This document shows, in pieces, positions 9,451 through 18,286 of a stretch of 39,310 nucleotides of DNA. Location: the NCBI GenBank assembly GCA_913060775.1, contig CAJXVN010000004.1, forward strand, positions 1 through 39,310, read 5' to 3'. The notes under the pieces were generated by a model, which had not been told where the DNA came from, made no database searches, and worked only from the letters and a program-made list of their open reading frames with translations. How positions within the stretch are numbered: position 1 is the stretch's first letter; every line of letters starts with the position of its first letter. Source of the DNA: an uncultured Gammaproteobacteria bacterium (lineage in GTDB: Bacteria > Pseudomonadota > Gammaproteobacteria > Immundisolibacterales > Immundisolibacteraceae). A program made the position numbers and the translations under genes.

Positions 9451-9999
9451 ATGGAAGAGCGTGAAAAGGTTGTACTAACCCGAGATTGCAAAGCGATATT
9501 CGTACCTCTTGGACTGCGGGTTAACGCCAAAGAGGGCCGCGAAGTAGAGATACTTCAGGAGCTCGGTGGTTCTTTCACGGTGCTGCTCGATGGTCAGATG
9601 GCTCGGATTGATGCCGCAGACGCCGATGTGCTGGGTCGCGAACGGGAACCCCTGCCGGTGGAGCTTTTTGAGGGCAAATTAACTCGTGAGAAAACCGAAG
9701 AGTTCTGTTGGGAACACATGCGTACCGTGTTCGATCCGGAGATACCGGTTAATGTCGTTGATTTAGGGCTGATCTACGAATTTGAGCTTTCCGGGGCCAA
9801 CGACAAATACCGAGCCGATGTAAAAATGACGCTGACTGCCCCCGGCTGTGGCATGGGTGACGTGCTAGTGGAAGATGTTAAATATAAACTGGAGCAGATT
9901 CCGAGCATCGTTGCCGCCCAGGTTGAGCTGGTACTCGACCCACCCTGGGGTATGGAGATGATGTCCGAAGCAGCGCGGCTGCAAACCGGCATGATGTAA
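9451..9999 (+). CDS. sufT: Fe-S maturation protein SufT (MIP18/DUF59 family)
   Basis: SufT is an accessory factor in Fe-S protein maturation. The 182-residue product has an N-terminal beta domain (residues 1-80) and a C-terminal MIP18/DUF59 domain with DPEIPVNVVDLGLIYEF, the TAPGCGMGD cysteine motif, and DPPWGMEMMSEAAR. This two-part layout is that of SUF-associated SufT and not of the NTPase ApbC/Mrp. It follows sufU by 41 bases and is the last rightward gene of the operon, ending just before a strong hairpin terminator. Function in this organism is inferred from family and context. Confidence 0.92.
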   Translation: MEEREKVVLTRDCKAIFVPLGLRVNAKEGREVEILQELGGSFTVLLDGQMARIDAADADVLGREREPLPVELFEGKLTREKTEEFCWEHMRTVFDPEIPVNVVDLGLIYEFELSGANDKYRADVKMTLTAPGCGMGDVLVEDVKYKLEQIPSIVAAQVELVLDPPWGMEMMSEAARLQTGMM

Positions 10000-10020
10000 C
10001 CTCAGAGTCGAGACAAAAAA

Positions 10021-10049
10021 GGCCGTGGACAGTCTGGCTGTCCACGGCC
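10021..10049. terminator. Bidirectional terminator between sufT and sufA-like gene
   Basis: A perfect 12-bp stem, GGCCGTGGACAG against CTGTCCACGGCC, encloses a five-base loop. It is preceded by a run of A (10015-10020) and followed by TTTCTGGTTTT, so it can act as an intrinsic terminator for both converging genes. Confidence 0.88.
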
Positions 10050-10077
10050 TTTCTGGTTTTACAACCCGATTGTTTGA

Positions 10078-10398
10078 TTAAACGGTAAAACTTTCTCCAC
10101 AGCCGCAGGTTTCTTTCGCCTGTGGGTTTTTAAAAGCAAAGGCCGAATTGATGCCATCCTGGCGATAATCCAGTTCGATGCCCTCGAGCATCGGCAGATC
10201 ATCTTTTGCCACCACCACCTCGACGCCGTCCTGATCAAACCGCAGATCATCGTCAGCAATTGATTGGGCCTGTTCTACTACGTAGCTAAAACCCGAACAG
10301 CCGGACTCCTTAACGCCGACCCGAATCGCCATGACACCTTCGGCACGGGCCAGCACCTTATTGACACGTTCAATGGCGGAGGGGGTGAGTGTAATCAT
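10078..10398 (-). CDS. sufA: A-type Fe-S carrier protein (SufA/IscA/HesB family)
   Basis: A-type carriers pass Fe-S clusters from the scaffold to target proteins. The 106-residue product has the three family cysteines: C34 in ESGCSGFSY, and C98 and C100 in CGCGESF near the C-terminus. Length is normal for SufA or IscA. It faces the suf operon and ends close to the shared terminator, so it is expressed separately from sufB-T. The symbol sufA is chosen from its position beside suf; sequence alone does not separate SufA from IscA or ErpA. ATG 10398 is the only sensible start. Confidence 0.9.
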   Translation of the reverse strand: MITLTPSAIERVNKVLARAEGVMAIRVGVKESGCSGFSYVVEQAQSIADDDLRFDQDGVEVVVAKDDLPMLEGIELDYRQDGINSAFAFKNPQAKETCGCGESFTV

Positions 10399-10791
10399 TT
10401 CAGTGTTCCCGAAAGTTAAGTATTTGGGTGGGATGGAAAGCCGCTCAGACTGGTGTTTTGAGCTTCGAAACCCCTAAAAGTTCCTGCAAGTTTACCATTC
10501 AAGCTGGCGGCGCCCATGGCTGTCTGGATCAGCTGGATTAGCCGGCCAACGCGGCCGCTAGCGGGTATTCGCTGTAACTGTCGAACTCAGACTGTTGTCC
10601 AGCATTTGGTGAATCTCAATATGCTTCTGCCATTACGCGGCGGCCACGCCTAACCATATTAAAGATTTATTTTTTCTGACCGATAAAGTCATACAAGTTC
10701 AGAGCGTTTTGCTTTTATTCAACCCTGATAGGAAATCAAAAACTATCGTGATGTCGGTCTGGTTAGCTGACGGAGGTTAATCCATATCCCC
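10399..10791. other. 393-base gap between sufA-like gene and hybrid kinase
   Basis: This stretch has no convincing gene in any frame. It must hold the sufA-like promoter on the minus strand, for which I see no strong hexamers. Toward the right it holds the sigma-28-type promoter at 10660-10686 and the kinase leader, with GGAGG at 10772-10776, 15 bases from the ATG at 10792, a rather long spacing. Confidence 0.6.
10660..10686 (+). promoter_or_regulatory. Sigma-28 (FliA)-type promoter of the kinase/cyclase unit
   Basis: TAAAGATT (10660-10667), exactly 11 bases, then ACCGATAA (10679-10686). The enterobacterial FliA consensus is TAAAGTTT-N11-GCCGATAA, so 14 of 16 positions match with the correct spacing. 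A start site a few bases further on would leave a leader of about 100 bases before the kinase ATG. This would place the unit among late flagellar or motility genes. Confidence 0.7.
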
Positions 10792-12837
10792 ATGCTCATG
10801 CAATCAGAAGAATTAACGCCGGCACGCGTTAAATGCTCCTTCCGTCCCACGGCTTTGATTACCCAGAGTCGCCTGGGCAGCACTATCCTCAGCTGGTTTC
10901 TGTTATTAGCGCTAGTGCCACTGGCGCTTGCCAGTTTTCTGGCCTATCACAAAGCCCGAGAAGTTCTGGTCAGGGAGGCCATTGAGGATTTGCATACATC
11001 TGCAAATGCCAAGGTCGATCAGATGCAGGCGTGGTTTGATTATCGATTGATGGACCTGAATAGTCAGGCTGACAATCCAGTGAACGCACGGCTATTAGGC
11101 CAGCTAAATGAGGGGTTAGCGCGCAGTGGCCAAAGTGCTGGCGAATACGTTAAGGGAACCGACTGGTCGACTCGTTTGCAGGAAAATGATGGCCATTTAA
11201 AGGCAATGCAGCAGAATTATGACTACATCGAAGATATTTATCTGATCACGAAGGACGGCGCTATTTTGTATAGCGCCGTTGACAGCGACAAACCCGGTCT
11301 GGCGCTTTTTAGCGGTGAGGCAGCGCAGAGCCGACTGGCAGCCAGTGTTAGATATTCACTGGATACGGGCAACGCCGGATTCTCTGATCTTGAATTTAGC
11401 GCCCCGACTGATCCGCTACCGACGGGCTATCTCACCGCCCCTCTGAAAAGCGCGACGGATGAGGAGGCCGGAATCATTGCGATTCAGGTTCAATTAAATC
11501 GCATTTTTCAGGCGGCTACTGGCGGCATGGATCAGCAGGCCAAGGTTCATTACCTGGTTGGCAGTGATAATTTGCTCCGGACACCCCTAACACCGGGCAG
11601 AACCGACGAAATTCTCAAGCGGCGAAGGAAAATCGACCAACTGCCTGGTGACATTGATTCGTCAGCACATCGCCATCCTGAACTCGGTGCTGAGACTGGA
11701 CTGGTGACTTATACGGGTTCGGAGGGGCAACCGGTATTCCGCATGCAACACGCGGTACCGGCGGTTAATAAAAAATGGAAGCTGATTAGCGAAATAGATC
11801 AGGCGAAAGCGCTTCAGGGTGCCAATAACCTTGCCATTACAACGCTAATATTTGTCCTGGTGACGGCAGTCATTGCGATGATAGCCGCGGTCAGGCAGGC
11901 CCGGCGCATTGTCCAGCCGATCACGAAACTAACCAGAATTACGCGTGAGTTAGCGACCGGTATCTCCCACCATCATTTCGATGTTGAAAGCGATAACGAA
12001 ATCGGTGAACTCGCTGACAGTTTTAATGAAATGCTGGCGGTGCGGCGCCATAAAGACGCAATGCTGGCCCGTAGCGATAGGGAAAGCGCAGAAGCCTTCA
12101 GCAAATTGACTGAACAGAAAACCGCCCTTGATCACCACGCGATTGTGACCACGACTGACCTGGCAGGTACGATCAAATCGGTTAATGAAAAATTTTGCGA
12201 AATCAGTGGCTACACCGCAGAAGAGTTGATTGGCAACAATCATCGTCTGGTCAATTCGGGTCACCACACCACAGAATTCTGGGCAGATATGTTTGCATCG
12301 CTGTCCAACGGAAAAGCCTGGCACGGTGAAATCTGTAACCGGGCGAAAAATGGGCATCTCTACTGGGTGGCAAGCACGATTGTCCCGATCAAGGATAGCG
12401 ATGGCACTCCTCAGAGTTACATTGCTATTCGCACGGACATTAGTGCGCAGAAGCACCTGGAAAGAACATTGGTGGCTGCCAGAGAAGCGGCCGAAGCGGC
12501 TTCGTTTGCCAAAAGTGAATTTCTAGCGAACATGAGCCATGAGATTCGTACGCCGATGAATGGGATTATCGGTATGACTAATCTCCTGCTGGATACGCCC
12601 CTCTCTGATGAACAGTTGCAGGATGGGTTAGTGATTCAACGCAGTGCCAACTCCCTGCTGGGGATCATCAACGATATCCTGGATTATTCGAAGATGGAGG
12701 CGGGCAAGCTTGATCTGGAGCCGGTTGATCTCGAGCTCGGTGAACTTCTCTCGGATATTGCCAGTACGTTAGCGTTTTCTGCGGAAGAAAAAGGCCTGGA
12801 GCTGGTGTGTCCCGCTACGGTCATCCCGATTCAGTGA
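10792..12837 (+). pseudogene. Hybrid sensor histidine kinase, N-terminal part (ends at premature TGA)
   Basis: The upstream 681 codons of a large hybrid kinase. Order: TM1 at ~32-51, extracytoplasmic sensor region at ~52-345 (dCache-like by size and position), TM2 at ~348-368, HAMP at ~367-420, PAS with PAC at ~440-553, and HisKA with FLANMSHEIRTPMNGI, where His583 is the phosphorylation site. The frame stops at TGA 12835-12837 just before the HATPase N box, after residues VIPIQ. Translation resumes in the same frame with YRADPGRIRQILNNL. Related kinases have Trp before Tyr at this place, so a single TGG to TGA change explains the break. If the stop is real, this fragment lacks the ATP-binding domain and cannot autophosphorylate. 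The start has a second in-frame ATG at codon 3. Confidence 0.85.
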
Positions 12838-12870
12838 TATCGCGCGGACCCGGGCCGTATCCGGCAGATA

Positions 12871-14496
12871 TTGAACAACCTGATTGGTAACGCCATTAAA
12901 TTCACTGAACAGGGCGAGGTGGCCGTGCATTTCAGCAAACGACCCCTGGCGAACAATCATGTTGAGATTCGGTTCGATGTCGTCGACACCGGTATTGGCC
13001 TTAGCGAAGACCAGCAGGAAAAATTATTTGATCGTTTTATTCAGGCGGATACGTCCACCACCCGAAAGTACGGTGGGACCGGACTGGGGCTGTCCATAAG
13101 TAAACAGCTGGTCGAGTTAATGGGCGGGGAAATTGGCGTGACCAGCGAACTGGGGAAAGGCTCCCGGTTCTGGTTTACGCTGCAATTACCCACCGCTGAA
13201 TTTTCGCCTGCGATGCCGGACCCCGAAGATATCAAGGGGTTACGCGTCCTGGTGGTTGATGACAACCTCACCAGCCGCAAGTTGTTTGATGAACTTCTCA
13301 CTGTCTGGAATATCGACCACTATTCGGTAGAAAGCGGTGTTCAGGCACTGGAGCGACTCAACCAGGCGGCAGCAGAAAAACGACCCTACCAGATAGCCCT
13401 GATCGATATGAAAATGCCGGGTATGGACGGCGTGCAACTTGCGCGTAAGATTATCGAGGATGGTTGTCTGGCATCCACCAAGCTCCTGCTGATGAGCGCG
13501 CAACTGCATAAGGGTGATGTCAGAAATATGTCGGAGATGGGGTTTATGGGCTATTTTCCCAAACCAATAAACCAGTCGGATATATACAACACGCTGCACC
13601 ATCTGGCCGGTATGGACGGTGCCGTTCCGGCAAAAACCAGTAGTTTGATGTTGCCCGGCAGACGAGTTAAAAAACTACCGCAGTTCAATGCTCGGGTGCT
13701 GGTTGTTGAAGACAATCCCAGTAACCAGAAAGTAGCCGCAGGGGTGCTGGAAAAACTGGGCATAGCAGTCGACATTGTTAACAACGGTGAGCTTGCTGTT
13801 TCGGCGCTGGAAACCGACGAATACGACCTGGTGCTGATGGATTGTCAGATGCCGGTTATGGATGGTTACGAAGCAGCGCGGATTATTCGTAGCGACCGCT
13901 CAAACGTGCTCAACCATGAGGTGCCAGTCGTTGCGGTTACCGCTAACGCTATGCGTGAAGATCAGCAGCGCTGTATCGACGCCGGCATGGATGGCTACCT
14001 GATTAAACCCATTGATCCGGCCAGGCTCACTGAAGCCTTTTTCCAGTTTTTGCCCGAGTCCTGTCATCCGCTGGCAACCGAGATGCAAACCGAAGGCCAT
14101 CAGCCTTCCGCCGAATCCGATGGACCGCAGACTGTGGCGGACCTGGAGGAGCATCCAGACCTGCCAGTGTTTGACCGTGGCACGATGAGTCGGCGGATGC
14201 TGGATGATGAGGAACTGGTTCGAAGCGTCGCCGAAACTTTTCTCGAAGACATGACGGATCAGTTGAATCAACTCAAGGCGCTGGTCAACGCTGAAGATTT
14301 GTCAGGAATTACTGCTTTGGCACACCGAATGAAGGGAGCATCCGCCACCGTGAGTGGGATGATGCTCAGCGAACTAGCCCGCAGACTGGAAGTCTTGGGG
14401 AAGGCGGAAGACCTGGCGGCGATTATCCGGCAGTTACCGCTGTTAGAAGTGGGATTTGCTGACCTCAAAAAGGCGATGCAGGAGCAGGTGTTATGA
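12871..14496 (+). pseudogene. Hybrid sensor histidine kinase, C-terminal part (HATPase-REC-REC-Hpt)
   Basis: This is the continuation, in the same frame, of the preceding kinase after the premature TGA. It is listed from the only nearby start-like codon, TTG 12871, which has no clear ribosome site. Domains: HATPase with the N box NNLIGNAIKF, G1 DTGIGL and G2 [13 protein letters not shown]1 with LVVDDN and phospho-acceptor Asp179 (IDMKMPGMDG); REC2 with LVVEDN and Asp324 (MDCQMPVMDG) plus Lys379; and Hpt with His485 in AHRMKGAS. All relay residues are intact, so decay is recent or the stop is an error. With the stop read through, the whole protein would be about 1,234 residues. It overlaps the next gene as ATGA. 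Confidence 0.85.
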
Positions 14497-15449
14497 ATTT
14501 ACTCATTGCAGATGACGATCCCTTATTTCGTGTGATGCTAGCGGGGATAACCAGAAAGTGGGGGTTTGAACCCACCGTCACTGGCGATGGTGTCGAAGCG
14601 CTAAAATTGCTGCAGCAGGATTTTCCGCCGAGGCTATTATTGATCGACTGGGAAATGCCTCGATTGAATGGGCTGGAGCTGTGTAAACGGGTCCGTTTAA
14701 TGCCGGGTAATGACCCGCCATACATTATTCTGCTGACCAGCCGAAACGATAGTAGCGACGTTGCCATCGGCCTGGATGCAGGTGCTAATGATTATGTTCG
14801 CAAACCGTTTGAACCGGTTGAATTCAAAGCTCGGTTGCAGGTCGGCAGACGAATGCTGGATCTGCAGACCGAGGCAATAGCAGCTCGCGCACAGCTAGTG
14901 CATCAGGCCAAGCACGATGCGCTCACCGGCTTACCGAATCGGCGAGCAATCATGAATGCGTTTGAACGAGAAATTGATCGAGCAGGCCGCCAGCAAATAC
15001 CTCTGGCGGTCGGTATGTGTGACATCGATCACTTTAAAAAAATCAACGACACCCATGGCCACCTGGTCGGTGACGCGGTATTGCATGAGGTTGCCCAGCG
15101 TATTAACTCGACACTGCGGAGTTACGACAACTGTGGTCGTTACGGTGGCGAAGAATTTCTGATTCTGGTCAATTCTGAGGAAGAAGAGGCCAAGGAAGTG
15201 TTTGAACGGCTTCGTCAGGCAGTATCGGCGTGCCCGATTGTTGTGGGTGACGTGAGTTGTCTGGTGACCATCAGTTGTGGGGTCACTGTTCTCGGTGGGG
15301 AAATTCGGGATAACAACACGATACTGGCGGCGGCTGATTCGGCGCTTTACCAGGCAAAAAATAATGGCCGTAATCGTATTGTGTTTCTGCAGGAAGCCTC
15401 ATTACCATCAAAGTCAGATAGTCTGGATGCGATCGGGCATGCCCTTTAA
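14493..15449 (+). CDS. Response regulator with GGDEF domain (diguanylate cyclase)
   Basis: This is a REC-GGDEF protein that probably makes c-di-GMP when phosphorylated. In its 318 residues, REC spans ~1-120 with acidic DDD at 7-9, phospho-acceptor Asp52 (LIDWEMP) and Lys104 (VRKPFEP). A short coiled linker leads to GGDEF at ~140-300, with the active motif GGEEF at 218-222 and an RxxD inhibitory site, RSYD (209-212), five residues before it. Both catalysis and product inhibition should therefore work. The layout matches WspR/PleD-type outputs. ATG 14493 overlaps the kinase stop by four bases, so the kinase is its likely partner. If the kinase is truly broken, activation may depend on another donor. 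Confidence 0.93.
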   Translation: MNLLIADDDPLFRVMLAGITRKWGFEPTVTGDGVEALKLLQQDFPPRLLLIDWEMPRLNGLELCKRVRLMPGNDPPYIILLTSRNDSSDVAIGLDAGANDYVRKPFEPVEFKARLQVGRRMLDLQTEAIAARAQLVHQAKHDALTGLPNRRAIMNAFEREIDRAGRQQIPLAVGMCDIDHFKKINDTHGHLVGDAVLHEVAQRINSTLRSYDNCGRYGGEEFLILVNSEEEEAKEVFERLRQAVSACPIVVGDVSCLVTISCGVTVLGGEIRDNNTILAAADSALYQAKNNGRNRIVFLQEASLPSKSDSLDAIGHAL

Positions 15450-15562
15450 TGGGGTTGGACGAGTTGCCATTCGTAAACCTGCGATACCTGGAGCACTGCC
15501 CATAAACGCTCAGTCACAGGTTTTTGACAACCGTTAGTGATAGCTGCCAGCGCAGGCGCCTG

Positions 15563-16363
15563 TTAACTATCCGTTAGGAATTCGATCACGGCCCGGTTGA
15601 ACTCCGCTGGCTTTTCCAGATTCACCACGTGGCCGCATGCTGCCAGTTCAACGGTTCGACAACCGTTAATTTTTTCACTCATATAGGTGCCGGCGCGCAC
15701 CAGCCCAGCCATTTCCTGATCACCCGTGACGATCAGGGTCGGGGCGGTAATTTCGGTTAAACGGTCGGCAGGCATGGTTTCCGGCCAGATTTCCGGGTCG
15801 CGGTGTTGCCAGTGCCAGCCATCGTAATCCTCGATCATGGTATCGAGCAGGGACGACCATTCCGATGAGCTGGGAAGGGTGCTGAACAGCGGCAGAGTCG
15901 CCCATGCGGCGCGAGCCGCCTCAATGCCCTGTTCCCGCGCAATGCCCCAGACGCTTTTTAATGCCTGCATAAAGTCTGGCGCATCTGAAAATCCCTGCAG
16001 GACTGGGCCGGCAATGATTAATGACCGTGTCATCGCTGGATAGGAGAGGGCAAATCGGGTGGCAACGGAACTCCCTAATGAAAGCCCGACAAGATTTGCC
16101 GTTGATATTTCCAGTTGCTGGAGTAGCTGGGCCAGGTCGTCCTCGGCTCGATAGGGTCCGTCTGGCCGGGATGATCGGCCAAATCCACGCATGTCGTAGC
16201 TGATCACCTGAAATTGAGCTGCCAGGGCTTCTATCTGCGGGGTCCACAGGCGATGATCAGTGGCCATGCCATGGATCAGCACCAGGGCTTTCCCCGAGCC
16301 GTAGACCCGCGTGAAGAGCGTGCCGCTTTCGATCTCGACTAATTTTTCAGTCGTGGGTGTCAT
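15563..16363 (-). CDS. Alpha/beta hydrolase
   Basis: A 266-residue alpha/beta-hydrolase-fold enzyme of the type grouped with 3-oxoadipate enol-lactonase-like esterases; the substrate is not evident. The oxyanion loop is LIHGMATDHRLW, the nucleophile elbow is GLSLGS with Ser95, the likely acid is Asp215 in VTGDQE, and the catalytic His is His245 in CGHVVNLEKP. No signal peptide is seen, so it is cytoplasmic. It starts 13 bases after idi stops, so the two are probably co-transcribed, but no functional link is known to me. It converges on the diguanylate cyclase gene across 113 bases with no clear terminator. Confidence 0.88.
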   Translation of the reverse strand: MTPTTEKLVEIESGTLFTRVYGSGKALVLIHGMATDHRLWTPQIEALAAQFQVISYDMRGFGRSSRPDGPYRAEDDLAQLLQQLEISTANLVGLSLGSSVATRFALSYPAMTRSLIIAGPVLQGFSDAPDFMQALKSVWGIAREQGIEAARAAWATLPLFSTLPSSSEWSSLLDTMIEDYDGWHWQHRDPEIWPETMPADRLTEITAPTLIVTGDQEMAGLVRAGTYMSEKINGCRTVELAACGHVVNLEKPAEFNRAVIEFLTDS

Positions 16364-16376
16364 GGTTAGTTACCGA

Positions 16377-16919
16377 TTATTTATCCGTGGGCCGGGTCTG
16401 GAGATAGTGGCGTAGTGGCTGTTGCAGGTGTTCCAGAATTAGCGGAAACCAGGCAGTAAACTCAGTGGGCCGTTTCGTGATGGCTTCGGCAACCTGATCT
16501 AGTGACAGGGTTTGCCAGTCACTCACCTCCGTCGGGTCCGGATTCACCGGTTCATCGCTGGTGCCGCAGAACAGGTGATTGAATTCATATTCAAACAGGT
16601 TGTCGGCAAGCTGTAGCTCGTAGCGGAGCGTACCGATTTTTTCCAGGTCGGCGGTCAATCCCATTTCCTGTTGCAGGCGCTCGACAGCATAGGCCGGCAG
16701 GTGGGCATTGGGGGCAGGGTGGCTACAGCAGGTGTTGCTCCATAGACCGGCGGAATGATATTTGCCAGCGGCACGGCGCTGTAAAATGAGCTGTCCATCC
16801 GAACGAAAAAGCAGGATAGAAAAGGCCCGGTGTAATAATGGTGATGTGTGGGCGAGCTGCTTTGATTCAGTGCCCAGCGGGCGGTCGTTTTGGTCTACCA
16901 GAATGACTGAAGGTTGCAT
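16377..16919 (-). CDS. idi: Isopentenyl-diphosphate delta-isomerase, type I
   Basis: Idi interconverts isopentenyl and dimethylallyl diphosphate, balancing the two isoprenoid building blocks. The 180-residue Nudix-fold protein has the catalytic cysteine region WSNTCCSHP (C65 aligns with the E. coli active Cys), the Nudix-like helix AVERLQQEMG, and the acidic YEFNHLF that provides the catalytic Glu and metal ligands. Length matches type I enzymes. In bacteria with the MEP pathway this enzyme is helpful but not essential. It is the upstream gene of a two-gene unit with the alpha/beta hydrolase. Confidence 0.93.
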   Translation of the reverse strand: MQPSVILVDQNDRPLGTESKQLAHTSPLLHRAFSILLFRSDGQLILQRRAAGKYHSAGLWSNTCCSHPAPNAHLPAYAVERLQQEMGLTADLEKIGTLRYELQLADNLFEYEFNHLFCGTSDEPVNPDPTEVSDWQTLSLDQVAEAITKRPTEFTAWFPLILEHLQQPLRHYLQTRPTDK

Positions 16920-17013
16920 CGCTAACTTCTTTTTTTACCGGCCAGCGGAGAAGCTTGCCATTTTATGGTCTTTTTACCAACAACGAGTGTTAACTAATTG
17001 TTAAGTGGAATGC

Positions 17014-17277
17014 ATGGCTAATCCAACCCTGAAAACGCCCCAGTTAAGGCTTTACACGACTCTGGGCTGCCACCTGTGTGAGGACGCCTATGCCTTGTTA
17101 AAGCAGCAGGGCGTGGGAGTAGAGACGGTGGAAATTGCCGACGATGACGAGCTCTTTGAGCGTTATTGCCTGCGTATCCCTGTGGTGGGCCATCGGGCAG
17201 GGTGTGAAGAGGGTGATGAGCTGGACTGGCCTTTTGATGCCAGCCAGCTGGCTCACTGGTTAAACCAGCAACCATAA
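17014..17277 (+). CDS. Glutaredoxin-like family protein (DUF836 type)
   Basis: A small (87-residue) thioredoxin-fold protein with a CxxC redox motif, CHLC at residues 19-22, following the first beta strand (LRLYTTLGC). The cis-Pro is in LRIPVVG. Length and the TTLGCHLCEDA opening fit the glutaredoxin-like DUF836 group found in Proteobacteria, often annotated as thioredoxin family. ATG 17014 is preferred over GTG 17005, which would add three residues. The gene ends at a strong hairpin terminator. The redox partner is unknown. Confidence 0.8.
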   Translation: MANPTLKTPQLRLYTTLGCHLCEDAYALLKQQGVGVETVEIADDDELFERYCLRIPVVGHRAGCEEGDELDWPFDASQLAHWLNQQP

Positions 17278-17304
17278 AAAAACCCCGCCGGAGCGGGGTT
17301 TTTT
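17278..17304. terminator. Bidirectional terminator between glutaredoxin-like gene and yccA
   Basis: AAACCCCGC, a CGGA loop and GCGGGGTTTTTT form a GC-rich stem extended by A/T pairs, with T runs on both strands. It lies between two converging genes. Confidence 0.9.
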
Positions 17305-17324
17305 ATTGCCTGAATACTTATCGC

Positions 17325-18005
17325 CTAATCATCACCGGCAAAAGCAGACAACAGGCTCAACAGATGGATGAACAGGTTATAGATGTTCAGATACAACCCG
17401 ACCGTGGCCAGGATGTAGTTGGTCTGATAGCCATGAATAATGTTGCTGGTGTCGTAGAGAATAAAGCCGGACATTAACAGTACGACCACCGCACTGATTG
17501 CCAGCGACGCAGCAGGGACCGGGAAGAACAGCAGCCCAATCATCGCCAGTACTGCCACAATCATGCCGGCCATCAGCATTCCGCGCATAAAACTGAAGTC
17601 CTTGCGGGTGGTCAGTACGTAACCTGACAGCCCGATAAAGGTGACCCCAGTGCCGCCCATGGCCATCATGATGAGTTCATGACCATTGCTGTACATGTTC
17701 AGGTACATGTTCAGCATTGGGCCAAGTGTCATGCCCAGGAACCCGGTCCAGGCAAACAGTACCGGCAGTGCCCAGACACTGTTTCTTAACGCCTGAATGG
17801 CGAAGAGTCCACCGAACATCACCACCAGTGAAATGATCAGGCCGGGGTGGGGCAGGTTGAGGGTCATCGCCATGGCAGCGGTGCCTGCACTGAATAACAA
17901 GGTCATTGCCAGCAGAGCATAGGTGTTACGGAGCACCTTGTTAGTAGCAAGTACAGACTGTTCGCTGCGCGTTGCGACTGAGTCAAAGGAGTAATCTTGA
18001 GCCAT
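17325..18005 (-). CDS. yccA: BI-1 family inner membrane protein YccA
   Basis: YccA is a Bax-inhibitor-1 family membrane protein; in E. coli it binds and modulates the FtsH protease. The 226-residue product has seven hydrophobic segments and close likeness to E. coli YccA in the motifs KVLRNTY, FTGFLGMTLGPMLN-like, YVLTTRKDFSF, GGMLMAG-like and TSNIIHGYQTNYI. The C-terminal Asp-Asp is typical. A GAGG ribosome site precedes ATG 18005. It is single, flanked by the terminator on one side and the tRNA-Ser region on the other. Confidence 0.92.
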   Translation of the reverse strand: MAQDYSFDSVATRSEQSVLATNKVLRNTYALLAMTLLFSAGTAAMAMTLNLPHPGLIISLVVMFGGLFAIQALRNSVWALPVLFAWTGFLGMTLGPMLNMYLNMYSNGHELIMMAMGGTGVTFIGLSGYVLTTRKDFSFMRGMLMAGMIVAVLAMIGLLFFPVPAASLAISAVVVLLMSGFILYDTSNIIHGYQTNYILATVGLYLNIYNLFIHLLSLLSAFAGDD

Positions 18006-18121
18006 GGAATATCCTCGTCATTCAATTAGTTGATTCAGTGAAACCGGTCTATATGACCGCACTGATGGAGATAAGTTTACATTGTTTAATACCGTGGGGT
18101 TGTCCGGAGTAATTGGCAACA

Positions 18122-18154
18122 GATACTGGCATAGTCCAGGGGTAATCCAGTATC
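18122..18154. repeat. Inverted repeat upstream of tRNA-Ser and yccA
   Basis: GATACTGG (18122-18129) and CCAGTATC (18147-18154) form perfect 8-bp arms around 17 bases. The match extends outward (ACAG and CTGT) if one bulged base is allowed. It lies between the divergent yccA and tRNA genes and could be a regulator site or a transcript hairpin. Confidence 0.45.
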
Positions 18155-18198
18155 CTGTGCGCCCCAAACTCATTGGGCACTCGCTGTCACAAGCTTTC

Positions 18199-18286
18199 GG
18201 AGAGGTGGCTGAGTGGTCGAAAGCACTGGTCTTGAAAACCAGCGACGGGCAACCGTCCCAGGGTTCGAATCCCTGCCTCTCCGCCA
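18199..18286 (+). tRNA. tRNA-Ser (anticodon UGA)
   Basis: An 88-base tRNA with acceptor stem GGAGAGG/CCTCTCC, discriminator G and encoded CCA at 18284-18286. The anticodon stem CTGGT/ACCAG encloses the loop CTTGAAA, giving anticodon TGA, which reads UCA serine codons. A long variable arm (CGACGGGCAACCGTCC) is typical of tRNA-Ser, and the T arm is CAGGG-TTCGAAT-CCCTG. Confidence 0.97.

Noticed and set aside
12835-12837. Recoding of UGA as Trp or selenocysteine in the kinase
   Set aside because: Several neighbouring genes end in TGA normally, and the expected residue is Trp, not Cys/Sec.
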